A DNA stretch of 64,000 nt, from contig NZ_CAJNBK010000012.1 in NCBI RefSeq assembly GCF_905220975.1, positions 1 to 64,000 on the forward strand. The letters run 5' to 3'. Shown here in pieces: positions 49,418-60,796 of this stretch; positions within the stretch are counted from its first letter, which is position 1; each line of letters opens with the position of its first letter. Under the pieces are notes generated by a model. The model did no database searches, was not told the origin of the DNA, and saw only the letters and a program-made list of their open reading frames with translations. The position numbers and the translations under genes were made by a program. This stretch comes from Paraburkholderia haematera. GTDB lineage: Bacteria; Pseudomonadota; Gammaproteobacteria; Burkholderiales; Burkholderiaceae.

Positions 49418-50431
49418 TTAACGCCGCCGCCCGCCCTGCAACGCTTCCGGATTCGCCACGCTGGCCGTGTCGCCGGCGTCGAAGGCGAGAATGTTCTGGA
49501 ACGCCGCGGTGAAATACAACTCGTAGCTCTCGCGCTCCACGTAACCGATGTGCGGCGTGCAGATCACATTTTCCATGCGCAGCAGGCTGTAGCCCTGCAG
49601 AATCGGCTCGCTTTCGTAGACGTCGATCGCGACCATCCCCGGACGGTTGTGCGACAGCGCGTTCACCAGCGCATTTTCATCGAGCAGTTCGGCCCGGCTT
49701 GTGTTCACGAGCAATGCGGTCGGCTTCATCCGCATCAGGTCTTCCTGCTTGACGATGCCGCGCGTGTCGTCATGCAGACGCAGGTGCAACGACAGCACGT
49801 CACTCTGCTCGAACAGCGCCTCGCGGCTTTCGGCCACGCTATATCCGTCCGTACGCGCCGCTTCGCGCGAATGCTCGCGGCCCCAGATCAGCACATTCAT
49901 GCCAAAAGCCTTGCCGTATCCGGCAAGCAGCCGGCCGATCTTGCCGTAACCCCAAATCCCCAGCGTCTGACCGTGCAACACCTGGCCCAAACCAAAGTTC
50001 GGCGGCAGTGCCGATGTCTTCAAACCGGATTGCTGCCAGGCTCCTTGCTTAAGGTTTGCTACGTATTGCGGAATCCGCCGCTGAGCGGCCATGATGAGGG
50101 CCCACGTCAGTTCGGCCGGTGCGATCGGTGAGCCGCTGCCTTCCAGCACGGCGATGCCGCGCTCGGTACAGGCTGCCAGATCGATATGGCTGGAGACCTT
50201 GCCGGTTTGGCTGATCATGCGCAAACGCGGCAACTTGTCGAGCAGTTGCGAGCTGATGCGGGTACGTTCGCGAATCAGGACCAGAGCGTCGACTTCGGAG
50301 AGACGGCTCGCGAGCTGACCGAGACCGCGAACGGTGTTGTTGAAAACTTTGACCTCATGGTCGGCCAGCAGTTGAAAGCAGTCGAGCTTGCGGACGGCGT
50401 CCTGGTAATCGTCGAGGATTGCAATCTTCAT
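49418..50431 (-). CDS. D-2-hydroxyacid dehydrogenase (NAD-binding)
   Basis: A 337-residue member of the D-isomer-specific 2-hydroxyacid dehydrogenase family. The Rossmann motif is LGIWGYGKIGRLLAGYGKAFGM, with the catalytic Arg region LLVNTSRAELLDENAL, a Glu in DVYESEP and the final CTPHIGYVERESYELYF with the catalytic His. It interconverts 2-oxo and D-2-hydroxy acids, or acts on 3-phosphoglycerate-like substrates; which one is not evident. The ATG at 50431 begins MKIAILDDYQ. A strong CRP-type palindrome lies 62 bp upstream. Confidence 0.87.
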   Translation of the reverse strand: MKIAILDDYQDAVRKLDCFQLLADHEVKVFNNTVRGLGQLASRLSEVDALVLIRERTRISSQLLDKLPRLRMISQTGKVSSHIDLAACTERGIAVLEGSGSPIAPAELTWALIMAAQRRIPQYVANLKQGAWQQSGLKTSALPPNFGLGQVLHGQTLGIWGYGKIGRLLAGYGKAFGMNVLIWGREHSREAARTDGYSVAESREALFEQSDVLSLHLRLHDDTRGIVKQEDLMRMKPTALLVNTSRAELLDENALVNALSHNRPGMVAIDVYESEPILQGYSLLRMENVICTPHIGYVERESYELYFTAAFQNILAFDAGDTASVANPEALQGGRRR

Positions 50432-50492
50432 GGTATGTGTCTTGCGGCGCACCATAGCGGTGCGGAACGGAGTGTTATGCTGACTGTCCCAC

Positions 50493-50512
50493 CATGTGAC
50501 CCAGGTCACATG
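50493..50512. promoter_or_regulatory. CRP/FNR-class palindrome
   Basis: CATGTGACC-CA-GGTCACATG has perfect 9-bp arms and contains the exact CRP consensus TGTGA-N6-TCACA. It lies 62 bp upstream of the hydroxyacid dehydrogenase start and about 300 bp upstream of pckG on the other strand. It may regulate either gene. GntR-type regulators bind similar palindromes. The rest of this 376-bp intergenic region shows nothing else clear. Confidence 0.5.
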
Positions 50513-50807
50513 CCGGTCTGGCTGAATGCCTTACCGTAGAAGTTGCCGCGAAGAACGGCAACGCCACGGCAAGGCCGATTGACATCGTTTTTAACAGTTT
50601 GTTGCGTGTTGAGGCAAGTCGCTTTACAGACGGTTGCAGACCACCGTCTACTGGCGCCTCCGCCAGCAAGCTGTGTGGCCCACGATGACCTGCACAATTG
50701 CGCGTCGGCTTGCAAAAAAAGTCGATGCCACGAATTGAATGCCTCTCGCATGCAGCATCGCTGGGCTTGTACCGTTTTTCTATTGCTTTCAAAACGGAGA
50801 CAAGTCG

Positions 50808-52676
<1,869 letters not shown>

Positions 52677-52702
52677 TTAGGTGAGTATTCACTTCGCATG
52701 AA

Positions 52703-52724
52703 AGCCGCCTTCGGGCGGCTTTTT
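52703..52724 (+). terminator. Intrinsic terminator of pckG
   Basis: AGCCGCC-TTCG-GGCGGCT with a UUCG-type tetraloop is followed by TTTT. It is a textbook rho-independent terminator. The ~290 bp after it, up to the LysR gene, hold nothing recognisable beyond that gene's promoter region. Confidence 0.88.
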
Positions 52725-53018
52725 CTTTTCCACTCAGACCCCGAATTGCGATTTTTTCTGATTTCACAATGCCTGGGCGCCTTTGCATCTGGTCGAACAA
52801 AAAAGACAGTGCAAGCTGCGGTGCAGCAGATTGTTGCTCCTCATGGAACAATCGAGGCTCATATCCCACACTGGGGAGCGCAGTGGCACAAATCTCGACA
52901 ATATTTCCGCTTTGGCGGGCAACTTCTGCACGATTTCAAGAGTCGTAGGAGAATTCCAAGTTCGCTTCACTGGTTTTCACTAATTGTCAGGACGCTGTAA
53001 CACGGCAGGAGTTGTCCT

Positions 53019-54119
53019 ATGGATCATTTGCAGTCGATGCGAGTTTTCGTCAAAGTGGCGGATCTCGGCAGTTTTGCCCGCGCTGCGAGCGCGATGGATA
53101 TTTCCAACGCAGTTGCCACCCGTCACGTTGCCGATCTCGAAGGCCGTCTTGGTACGCGGCTGCTCAATCGCACAACCCGCAGCCTGTCTCTGACCGAATC
53201 CGGCCAGGTTTATCTCGAGCGTGCGCGCCAGATTCTCGACGAACTGGAAGATGTCGAGCAGATGGTGGTCGCGCGCAATCACGAGCCCGTTGGCACGTTG
53301 CGGATAGTCGCACCGGTCGTGTTCGGGTTGCATAACCTCGCGCCCGTGCTGCAGACGTACGCGGAGCGCTATCCGAAAGTCATTCCCGATGTCACGCTGG
53401 TCGACCGTCAAGTCGATCTGGTCGAGGAAGGTTTCGACGTGGGGATCGTGGTCACGCGCCAGATGCGCAGCGCGAGCATTGTCACGCGACGTTTGACCAC
53501 CGGCTGTATGACGGTGTGCGCGACGCCCGCGTATCTGGAAAAGCACGGTGTACCCACACGTCCCGAGCATCTGCTCGAGCACCCGTGCCTGAGCTTGCCG
53601 TCCGAGTATTGGGGCGACGAGCGGGTGTTCACGGGTTCGGAAGGCGAAGTGCGGGTGCGGCCGTCCAACGTCATCGTGGCGAACAACACGGAAATGCTGC
53701 GGCAGTTCGCGTTGCTCGGCATGGGCATCGCGATTCTGCCGAGCTATCTGATCGGCCGCGACATGACGCGCGGCAGGCTCGTGCGTTTGCTCGGCGATTT
53801 CCGTTTGCCGCAGGTCGAGATCAACATCGCGTATCCGAGCCGCCGTCACTTGCCGGCGAAGGTGCGGACGTTCATCGATCATCTGGTCGAGCATTTCAGC
53901 CAGACGCCGAACAGTCTGCTTGGTGAGCAGTGGATCAAGGACGGGCTTGGCAGGCCCGCCACGTCCGCCGCGCTCGATTCCGCGGATCCCATGCCGCCGG
54001 AAGCGTTCGATGGCGCTGAGCCGCTGTCACGGCTGTTGGACAGCGAGTTATCGCCGCTGCCGAAGACTTTGGCGAAGACGACGAATCGTCCCCGCCCCAC
54101 TGCTCTGTCGCCGCTGTAA
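53019..54119 (+). CDS. LysR-family transcriptional regulator
   Basis: A 366-residue LysR regulator. The winged HTH is at residues 1-60 (MDHLQSMRVFVKVADLGSFARAASAMDISNAVATRHVADLE), then the substrate-binding domain (VGTLRIVAPVVFGLHNLAPVL, LLGMGIAILPSYLIGRDM) to about residue 295. The last ~65 residues are an unusual Pro/Ser/Leu-rich tail not normally found in the family. AGGAG precedes the ATG. The regulated gene is unclear because neighbours are either terminated upstream (pckG) or convergent (topB). Confidence 0.87.
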   Translation: MDHLQSMRVFVKVADLGSFARAASAMDISNAVATRHVADLEGRLGTRLLNRTTRSLSLTESGQVYLERARQILDELEDVEQMVVARNHEPVGTLRIVAPVVFGLHNLAPVLQTYAERYPKVIPDVTLVDRQVDLVEEGFDVGIVVTRQMRSASIVTRRLTTGCMTVCATPAYLEKHGVPTRPEHLLEHPCLSLPSEYWGDERVFTGSEGEVRVRPSNVIVANNTEMLRQFALLGMGIAILPSYLIGRDMTRGRLVRLLGDFRLPQVEINIAYPSRRHLPAKVRTFIDHLVEHFSQTPNSLLGEQWIKDGLGRPATSAALDSADPMPPEAFDGAEPLSRLLDSELSPLPKTLAKTTNRPRPTALSPL

Positions 54120-54175
54120 CGATTCGGCGATGGTGCCGGCAGCGCTTGAGGGAAGCGCCGTCTGACCGACCCAAT

Positions 54176-54212
54176 AAAAAGGCGCAGTCACGTACGTGAC
54201 TGCGCCTTTTTT
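54176..54212. terminator. Bidirectional terminator between LysR gene and topB
   Basis: A perfect 26-bp palindrome (54181-54206, GGCGCAGTCACGT and its complement) is flanked by AAAAA on the left and TTTTTT on the right. It can terminate transcription in both directions between the convergent genes. Confidence 0.88.
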
Positions 54213-54268
54213 ATCGGAAAGTTCGCGAAGCTGGCCGGAAGCTGAATACCCTCCAGCCCCCGCCCGAA

Positions 54269-56944
54269 TTACGAGCCCGTCTTGCGCACTGCCGCTTTCT
54301 TGGCCGGCGCCTTCTTGGCAGGGGCGGTCTTCGATGCCGCAGTCTTCGTGGCCGGCGCTTTCTTCGCCGCAGCCTTCTTCGCGGGCGCCACCTTCACTGC
54401 GACCGATGCGTCTTCGTCATCCGACTCCGGTGCTGCCTTGGCTGCAGCCTTGGCCGCCGCGGTCTTTGCTGCTGTCTTGGCCGACGGCTCTTTCTTCTCG
54501 AATTCGAAGCCGATCTTGCCGTCGTTCTGCTTGACGAGGAACGCCTTGAAGTTGCGGCCGGTACGCGACGATTTGAAGTTCGTCAGCAGGTCGGTGCGTC
54601 CTTCTTCGAGCAATTTCGCCATCTGCTCGCGCGCGATTTCCTGCTGCAGAATCACCTTGCCCGAGCGGAAGTCGCACGTTTTCGGATTCGCAACCGAGTT
54701 CTCGCAGACATAGCTCATGCCGTGTTCGAACACGCGGCCCTTGCACTTCGGGCACGCGCCGACCGGGTGCTGGTCGGAAAAGTCAGGCGGTTCGCCGTCT
54801 TCACCGCCCGAATCCTGACCGAAGTCGAACTCGAGCTTGTAGTTCTTGATCTCGTCATCCAGCGAGAGCTTCAGGATCGCGGAGAACGGGCGGCCCATCT
54901 TGCTGCGAAAACCCGACAGCGGTCCGATCGTCTTGTTCTGCAACAGCTCTTCAACTTCCGGAATTTCGAACTGACGTCCGCCCGGAATCTTCGAGATCGA
55001 GAACTCGCACTTCGAACACGCGAAGCGCCGGTAGTTTTCCTTCACCTGACCGCCGCAATTCGGGCACGGCGTCTGCAACGTCGCGTAATCGCCCGGGATC
55101 GTGTCGGAATCGTACTCTTTCGCGCGCTTGACGATGGTCTGCGTCATGCGGGCGATTTCCTGCATGAACGCGTCGCGCGGCAGATTGCCACGCTCCATCT
55201 GCGAGAGCTTGTATTCCCACTCGCCGGTCAATTCCGGTGCGGTCAATTCCTTCACGCCGAGGCCGCGCAGCAGCGTCATCAGCTGGAATGCCTTGGCGGT
55301 CGGAATCAGATCGCGGCCTTCGCGGATCAGATACTTTTCACCGAGCAGGCCTTCGATGATGGCGGCGCGCGTGGCCGGCGTGCCGAGCCCCTTGGCCGCC
55401 ATGGCTTCGCGCAACTCGTCGTCTTCCACCAGCTTGCCCGCGCCTTCCATGGCCGACAGCAAGGTCGCTTCGTTGTAGCGTGCGGGCGGTTTCGTCACCA
55501 GTTGCTGGGCGGCGATCTTGTCCGTCTTGACCTTCTCGTCCTTCTGCACCGGCACGAGGTTCGCGTCTTCGCCGCTGATTTCGCGGCCATAGACCTGCAA
55601 CCAGCCCGGTTCGACCAGCACCTTGCCTTCAGTCTTGAAGTGATGACCGACCACTTCCGTGATCCGCGTCGTCACCCGATATTCGGCGGCCGGGAAGAAT
55701 ACGGACAGGAAGCGCTTCACCACCAGGTCGTAGAGCTTCTGTTCCGGCTCGGACAAGTTCTTCGGCGCTTGCGCCGTCGGGATAATTGCGAAGTGGTCGC
55801 TGATCTTCGAGTTGTCGAAGATGCGCTTGTTCGGCTTCACCCAGCCCTTGTCGAGCACCTGCTTGGCGTACGGGAGATAGTTGTTGCTCTCCTTGAGCAT
55901 GCCGAGCGTTTCCTTGACCGTATCCATATAGTCTTCCGGCAACGCGCGTGCGTCGGTCCGGGGATAGGTCAGCACCTTGTGCTTTTCGTACAGCGCCTGC
56001 GCGAGGCCAAGTGTGTTCTTGGCCGAGAAGCCGAAGCGTCCGTTGGCTTCACGCTGCAAGCTGGTCAGGTCGAATAGCGCCGGCGACAGTTGCGTGGACG
56101 GCTTCGATTCTTCCGTCACCGTGCCGATCTGGCCACGGCAGGCCGCGACGATCGTCTCAGCCGCGGGCAGTGCCCACAGACGCGAATCGCGCTTTTCTGG
56201 ATCGAACTCGTCACGCTTGAATTTCGGATCGAACCAGCGGCCCTCGTAGAAGCCGCCTGCGCAGACGAAGTCCGCCTTCACTTCCCAGTAATCGCGCGGT
56301 ACGAAGCGGCGAATCTTTTCTTCGCGCTCGACGACGATCGACAGCGTCGGCGTCTGCACCCGGCCGACCGTGGTCAGGAAGAAGCCGCCGCCCTTGCTGT
56401 TGAATGCGGTCATGGCACGCGTGCCGTTGATGCCGACCAGCCAGTCCGCTTCCGAGCGGCAGCGCGCCGCATCGGCGAGCGGCTGCATTTCTTCGTCGCT
56501 ACGCAGACGGGCGAAACCGTCGCGGATCGAACCGGCTGTCATCGACTGCAGCCACAGGCGCTGTACCGGTTGCTTGGCTTTCGCGTGCTGCGCGATCAGG
56601 CGGAAAATCAGCTCGCCCTCGCGCCCCGCGTCACATGCGTTAATCAGGCGGTCGATGTCTTTACGCTTGAGCAACTTGGTCAGCACCTTCAGGCGCGACT
56701 CGCTCTTGGCGATCGGATTCAGATCGAAATGCGGCGGAATGACGGGCAAGTTGGCGAAACTCCACTTGCCGCGTTTGACTTCATAGTCTTCGGGCGCGGC
56801 GATTTCCAGCAAGTGGCCGACTGCCGAGGAAAGGACGTAGTCGTCGCTTTCGTAGTATTCGTCATGCTTGGTAAAACCGCCCAAAGCGCGCGCGATGTCG
56901 TTCGCGACGGAAGGCTTTTCGGCGATGATCAGTGCTTTGGACAT
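54269..56944 (-). CDS. topB: DNA topoisomerase III
   Basis: An 891-residue type IA topoisomerase. The Toprim domain is at the start (KALIIAEKPSVANDIARALGG, with CDAGREGELIFR), the core has GRVQTPTLSIVVEREE and the active-site Tyr in VLTYPRTDARALP. Two zinc-ribbon-like modules follow (CPNCGGQVKENYRRFACSKC and CPKCKGRVFEHGMSYVCEN). The C-terminal ~75 residues are a Lys/Ala/Pro-rich tail that probably binds DNA nonspecifically. The enzyme decatenates DNA and resolves recombination intermediates. The ATG at 56944 matches the family start. Confidence 0.95.
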   Translation of the reverse strand: MSKALIIAEKPSVANDIARALGGFTKHDEYYESDDYVLSSAVGHLLEIAAPEDYEVKRGKWSFANLPVIPPHFDLNPIAKSESRLKVLTKLLKRKDIDRLINACDAGREGELIFRLIAQHAKAKQPVQRLWLQSMTAGSIRDGFARLRSDEEMQPLADAARCRSEADWLVGINGTRAMTAFNSKGGGFFLTTVGRVQTPTLSIVVEREEKIRRFVPRDYWEVKADFVCAGGFYEGRWFDPKFKRDEFDPEKRDSRLWALPAAETIVAACRGQIGTVTEESKPSTQLSPALFDLTSLQREANGRFGFSAKNTLGLAQALYEKHKVLTYPRTDARALPEDYMDTVKETLGMLKESNNYLPYAKQVLDKGWVKPNKRIFDNSKISDHFAIIPTAQAPKNLSEPEQKLYDLVVKRFLSVFFPAAEYRVTTRITEVVGHHFKTEGKVLVEPGWLQVYGREISGEDANLVPVQKDEKVKTDKIAAQQLVTKPPARYNEATLLSAMEGAGKLVEDDELREAMAAKGLGTPATRAAIIEGLLGEKYLIREGRDLIPTAKAFQLMTLLRGLGVKELTAPELTGEWEYKLSQMERGNLPRDAFMQEIARMTQTIVKRAKEYDSDTIPGDYATLQTPCPNCGGQVKENYRRFACSKCEFSISKIPGGRQFEIPEVEELLQNKTIGPLSGFRSKMGRPFSAILKLSLDDEIKNYKLEFDFGQDSGGEDGEPPDFSDQHPVGACPKCKGRVFEHGMSYVCENSVANPKTCDFRSGKVILQQEIAREQMAKLLEEGRTDLLTNFKSSRTGRNFKAFLVKQNDGKIGFEFEKKEPSAKTAAKTAAAKAAAKAAPESDDEDASVAVKVAPAKKAAAKKAPATKTAASKTAPAKKAPAKKAAVRKTGS

Positions 56945-57193
56945 GACTCGATGTGAGGTTGGTAGATCCGGGTTGATGGCCTTGAGTGCGCTTTTGCCAG
57001 CGCGACCCTCGTTTGCGACCTTTGCGACCCAATAACGACCGCTTTATAGCACACGGCGCGAGAGCGGCGTGTCAAGTGCCATTAAAAGCGCGCCATGATA
57101 ATTCTGTGCTCACTAACTGGGCAAGCTATGGAAAACGCGCCGTGTACCGCCCGCAACGCCCGTGCCGCAAGGATCAGCGGCTGGTAGCCACCT

Positions 57194-57571
57194 TCACGCG
57201 ACGGCCAGTGCGGGCCGCAGTTTGGGTGCGCCGCTGACGCCGGGCACGGCCGTCAGGTCGGACAACATCCGCTCCACAATCGCCGCCTGCGGCAAAACCG
57301 TGCCAAAAAAACGGGTCGTTACTGAGTCTTCGATCAGGACGGTCGGAAAATTCTCGACATCCAGGTCGTCGAAGCGGTCCGCATGGGTTTCGATGTCGAT
57401 CCAGGCGAAACAGATCTCCGGATGCTTATCCGCTAGCCGGTCGAACGCATCGCGATACTCGCGGCAGGTCCCGCACCACTCCGCGCACAGGCAGGCAACG
57501 AACAGCGTGTCGGGTTGATTGACGCGCTCGGCGATCCGGTCTTGGTCGGTGTCGAGATTCAGCGCGGGCAT
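57194..57571 (-). CDS. Thioredoxin-like protein
   Basis: A 125-residue single thioredoxin domain with the redox motif EWCGTCREYRDAF and the cis-Pro in ENFPTVLIED. There is no signal peptide, so it acts in the cytoplasm. WCGTC differs from the canonical WCGPC and may alter redox potential. The ATG at 57571 (MPALNLD) is selected because the domain follows directly; a longer frame upstream is rejected. The 249 bp between it and topB hold no gene. Confidence 0.83.
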   Translation of the reverse strand: MPALNLDTDQDRIAERVNQPDTLFVACLCAEWCGTCREYRDAFDRLADKHPEICFAWIDIETHADRFDDLDVENFPTVLIEDSVTTRFFGTVLPQAAIVERMLSDLTAVPGVSGAPKLRPALAVA

Positions 57572-57660
57572 GGTCGTTCCTTGCGTACTTTTATCGGGTG
57601 CTTTGGCGCGAATGTAGCATGGTCGATCCCGAATCGCGGTCAACCACGGTCAATGCGGGG

Positions 57661-58917
57661 TCAGCTATGGGTCGCTCGTGTGAAGCGGCCGCCGGGCAGC
57701 GCGCTCACCTGGCCGGCGAGTTCGAGCTGGAGCAGCGTGCTTTGCAATGCCGCATCACCCATCTCGGTGCGGGTGGCAAGAATTTCAAGCGTGGCGGGGG
57801 CATGACCGAGTGCGTCGAGGAGTTGCCGTGCCTCGGCGCTCATGGCCGGCGGGGCAGTGGGTGATGCATGCGCCGCGCCTGACTCCTGCTGGACCGCTGC
57901 TGTGCACGCCGTCGGCAAATCCGGCTGAATCCTTTCCGATGCGGGCGTTTTTGGCGACTTCAGCGCGCTCGTGCCGTCCCAAAGAGCCGTCTGCTTGCTG
58001 GTGGCCTTCGTTGCCGCCGGTTTGGCGAAACCCAGTTCCTCCAACACCTCATCGGGCGTTTCCACCAGCTTGGCGCCCTGCTTGATGATTCGATGACACC
58101 CGCGCGACAACGGTGCGTGGATCGAGCCGGGCAGCGCGAAGATATCGCGCCCCATTTCGTTGGCGAGCCGGGCCGTGATCAGCGAGCCCGAGCGCATGGC
58201 GGCCTCGACGATCACCACCCCGCTGACCAGGCCGGCGATCAAACGGTTACGTTGCGGAAAATTGGCGGCGCGCGCCGGCGTGCCGAGCGGCCATTCCGAC
58301 AGGATCGCGCCTTGCGCCGCAATCTGCCGCGCCAGCGCGTGATGCGCTGACGGGTACACAAGGTCCGCGCCAGTGCCGATCACGGCCACCGTGCCGCCGA
58401 CACCTTCCAGGCCGCCCCGATGCGCGGCACCGTCGATACCCAGAGCGAGCCCTGACACGACAGTGACACCGGCTTGCGAAAGCTCACGCGCGAAGCGTTC
58501 GGCGTCTTCAACGCCTTGCGGTGTCGCGCTGCGGCTGCCCACCAGGGCGACCGCTCTCGTATGCAATAGAGCTAGCCGGCCCTTTATATATAGTAGCGGC
58601 GGCGGATCGGGCATGGTGAGCAGCGCCGGCGGGTAGGCGGGATCGTCGAGCGTCGCCACGTGATTGCCGGGCAGTTCGCGCCATGCGATAACCGCGTCGA
58701 GTTGCGCGTTGAAGTCTGGGCTGGGCGGCGCGAGTACGGCACGCGCTGTTGTCTCGCCCGCGACCTCGGCAAGCGCCTCGGGCGATTGACTGAAAATCGC
58801 TTCTGGCAGTCCAAAAGCGCTCAGTAGCAAGCGCAGGGCGGCGGGTTTTAGCCCCGGCGCGAGCGAAAGCCGCAGCCACGCGGCGAGTTCAATATCGGTT
58901 GCGGGCAAAGTACGCAT
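57661..58917 (-). CDS. dprA: DNA-processing protein DprA
   Basis: A 418-residue DprA, which loads RecA on single-stranded DNA taken up during transformation. Residues ~95-300 are the Rossmann-like core (YPPALLTMPDPPPLLYIKG, ALVGSRSATPQGVEDAERFA, GLALGIDGAAHRGGL, SEWPLGTPARAANFPQRNRLIAGL and VEAAMRSGSLITARLANEMGR). An N-terminal SAM-like segment and a C-terminal winged-helix region (LLDALGHAPATLEILATRTEMGDAALQSTLLQLELAGQV) complete it. It is divergent from def, 244 bp away; that gap should hold both promoters. Confidence 0.94.
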   Translation of the reverse strand: MRTLPATDIELAAWLRLSLAPGLKPAALRLLLSAFGLPEAIFSQSPEALAEVAGETTARAVLAPPSPDFNAQLDAVIAWRELPGNHVATLDDPAYPPALLTMPDPPPLLYIKGRLALLHTRAVALVGSRSATPQGVEDAERFARELSQAGVTVVSGLALGIDGAAHRGGLEGVGGTVAVIGTGADLVYPSAHHALARQIAAQGAILSEWPLGTPARAANFPQRNRLIAGLVSGVVIVEAAMRSGSLITARLANEMGRDIFALPGSIHAPLSRGCHRIIKQGAKLVETPDEVLEELGFAKPAATKATSKQTALWDGTSALKSPKTPASERIQPDLPTACTAAVQQESGAAHASPTAPPAMSAEARQLLDALGHAPATLEILATRTEMGDAALQSTLLQLELAGQVSALPGGRFTRATHS

Positions 58918-59161
58918 TGAAAGTCGATCCTCTTACAGGGCCAGCGGGCAGGCGGGCGCCATGCTAAAATTTTCATCATCCGAAATAACTGCAGCGCCGC
59001 GCCCACCCGCGCGGGCTCGTCGTGTAGCGCACGTGGCGCGTTGAATCGAACCGGTTCGACACCCGCTATCGTCTGCGCAACGCGATGCGCCCACAACCTG
59101 GCCGAATGGCCAACGCGAGCCTTCCACCGGTCAGCGGCGCCGATAAAACACACACAAGATC

Positions 59162-59665
59162 ATGGCTTTACTGAACATCCTCAATTACCCGGACAAGCGG
59201 CTGCACAAGATTGCGAAGCCGGTCGAAGTGGTCAACGACCGCATTCGCCGGCTCGTCGCCGACATGGCCGAAACGATGTACGCCGCACCCGGCGTCGGCC
59301 TCGCGGCGACCCAGGTGGACGTGCATGAACGCGTGGTCGTGATCGACGTGTCGGAAACGCACGACGAACTGCTCGCTTTCATCAACCCCGAAATCATCTG
59401 GTCGAGCAACGAGAAGAAGCTCTCGGAAGAGGGTTGCCTCTCGGTGCCGGGCATTTACGACAACGTCGAGCGCGCCGAGAAAGTGCGCGTGCGGGCGCTG
59501 AACGAGAAGGGCGAAACCTTCGAGCTGGATTGCGAAGGGTTGCTGGCCGTGTGCATTCAGCACGAAATGGATCACCTGATGGGCCGCGTGTTCGTCGAGT
59601 ACCTGTCGTCGCTGAAGCAGACGCGCATCAAGAGCAAGATGAAGAAGCTCGCCCACGCGATGTAA
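59162..59665 (+). CDS. def: Peptide deformylase
   Basis: A 167-residue type I peptide deformylase with all three motifs: GVGLAATQVD, EGCLSVPG with the metal Cys, and QHEMDHLMG with the two metal His and catalytic Glu. It removes the formyl group from new proteins. fmt follows 31 bp downstream, so the two enzymes that add and remove formyl groups are co-transcribed. Confidence 0.97.
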   Translation: MALLNILNYPDKRLHKIAKPVEVVNDRIRRLVADMAETMYAAPGVGLAATQVDVHERVVVIDVSETHDELLAFINPEIIWSSNEKKLSEEGCLSVPGIYDNVERAEKVRVRALNEKGETFELDCEGLLAVCIQHEMDHLMGRVFVEYLSSLKQTRIKSKMKKLAHAM

Positions 59666-59696
59666 TGCGCGTCCACCTCGCCTACCGCCCCCGTAC

Positions 59697-60683
59697 ATGA
59701 GTCATTCGTTGCGCGTCATCTTTGCCGGTACGCCGGAGTTCGCCGCGGCCGCGCTGGCCGCGATCCACAGCGCCGGTTTTCCGGTGCCGCTCGTGCTGAG
59801 CCAGCCCGACCGGCCCGCGGGGCGCGGGATGAAATTGCAGGCGAGCCCGGTGAAGCGCTACGCGCAGGAGCATGGGCTGGCCGTGGCGCAGCCGGCTTCG
59901 CTGCGCCGCGCCGGCAAATATCCGGCTGAAGCCGCCGCTGCGATCGACCAGTTGCGCGCCACCCCGCACGACGTGATGGTGGTGGCCGCGTACGGCCTGA
60001 TCCTGCCGCAGGAAGTGCTCGATATTCCGCCGCTGGGCTGCATCAACATTCATGCGTCGCTGTTGCCGCGCTGGCGGGGCGCGGCGCCGATCCACCGCGC
60101 GATCGAGGCGGGCGATGCTGAAACGGGCATCACGCTGATGCAGATGGACGTCGGCCTCGACACCGGCGCGATGATCTCAGAAGCACGCACACCGATTTCC
60201 GGCGAAGACACCACAGCCACCTTGCATGACCGCCTGGCGCAAGACGGCGCGAAGCTGATCGTCGAAGCGCTGATCGAACTCGAACGTAGCGGCAAGCTGG
60301 CGGCAACGCCGCAACCGGCCGACGGCGTGACTTACGCCGAAAAAATCGGCAAGCACGAGGCCGCGCTCGACTGGCGCAAGCCGGCCGCAGTGCTCGCGCG
60401 CCAGGTGCGTGCGTTCGATCCGTTCCCCGGCGGAGTGGGCGCGCTGGCAGACGGCACGTCGATCAAAATCTGGGCAGCGGTGCCGGCTGAGTCTCAAATT
60501 GGCGAGGCGCCCGGCACGATCACCGGTGTCTCTGCCGAAGGCGTCGTAGTCGCCTGTGGCGAAGGCGCACTGCGTCTCACGCAACTGCAAAAGCCGGGTG
60601 GCAAGCGCTTGCCGGTGCGCGAATTCCTCGCCGGCTCGACGCTGGCCGCGGGTCAGCGTTTCCAGCTTCCTGAAGCAAAATAA
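59697..60683 (+). CDS. fmt: Methionyl-tRNA formyltransferase
   Basis: A 328-residue Fmt that formylates initiator Met-tRNA using 10-formyl-THF. It has RVIFAGTPEFAAAAL at the start, SQPDRPAGRGMKLQASPVK (the tRNA-contacting loop), the active-site GCINIHASLLPRWRGAAPIHRAI and a C-terminal OB-like tRNA-binding domain. It forms an operon with def. Confidence 0.97.
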   Translation: MSHSLRVIFAGTPEFAAAALAAIHSAGFPVPLVLSQPDRPAGRGMKLQASPVKRYAQEHGLAVAQPASLRRAGKYPAEAAAAIDQLRATPHDVMVVAAYGLILPQEVLDIPPLGCINIHASLLPRWRGAAPIHRAIEAGDAETGITLMQMDVGLDTGAMISEARTPISGEDTTATLHDRLAQDGAKLIVEALIELERSGKLAATPQPADGVTYAEKIGKHEAALDWRKPAAVLARQVRAFDPFPGGVGALADGTSIKIWAAVPAESQIGEAPGTITGVSAEGVVVACGEGALRLTQLQKPGGKRLPVREFLAGSTLAAGQRFQLPEAK

Positions 60684-60760
60684 CCGCATGGCGCCCACCT
60701 TGAACATCGTCCATTCGGCCGGTGTTCAGGAGTCCCGCCACGACCCTGCGGCGCGTTAGA

Positions 60761-60792
60761 ATCCTCTATGCAACGGCCCGCGTTTAGAGGAT
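60761..60792 (+). promoter_or_regulatory. Inverted repeat covering the ribosome site of the LysE gene
   Basis: ATCCTCTA at 60761-60768 pairs with TAGAGGAT at 60785-60792 across a 16-nt loop. The right arm includes the AGAGG ribosome site that lies 6 bp before the ATG. In a transcript coming from fmt this would hide the ribosome site. A TAGAAT -10-like hexamer at 60757-60762 may give a shorter transcript free of the hairpin. Confidence 0.4.
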
Positions 60793-60796
60793 CCCC

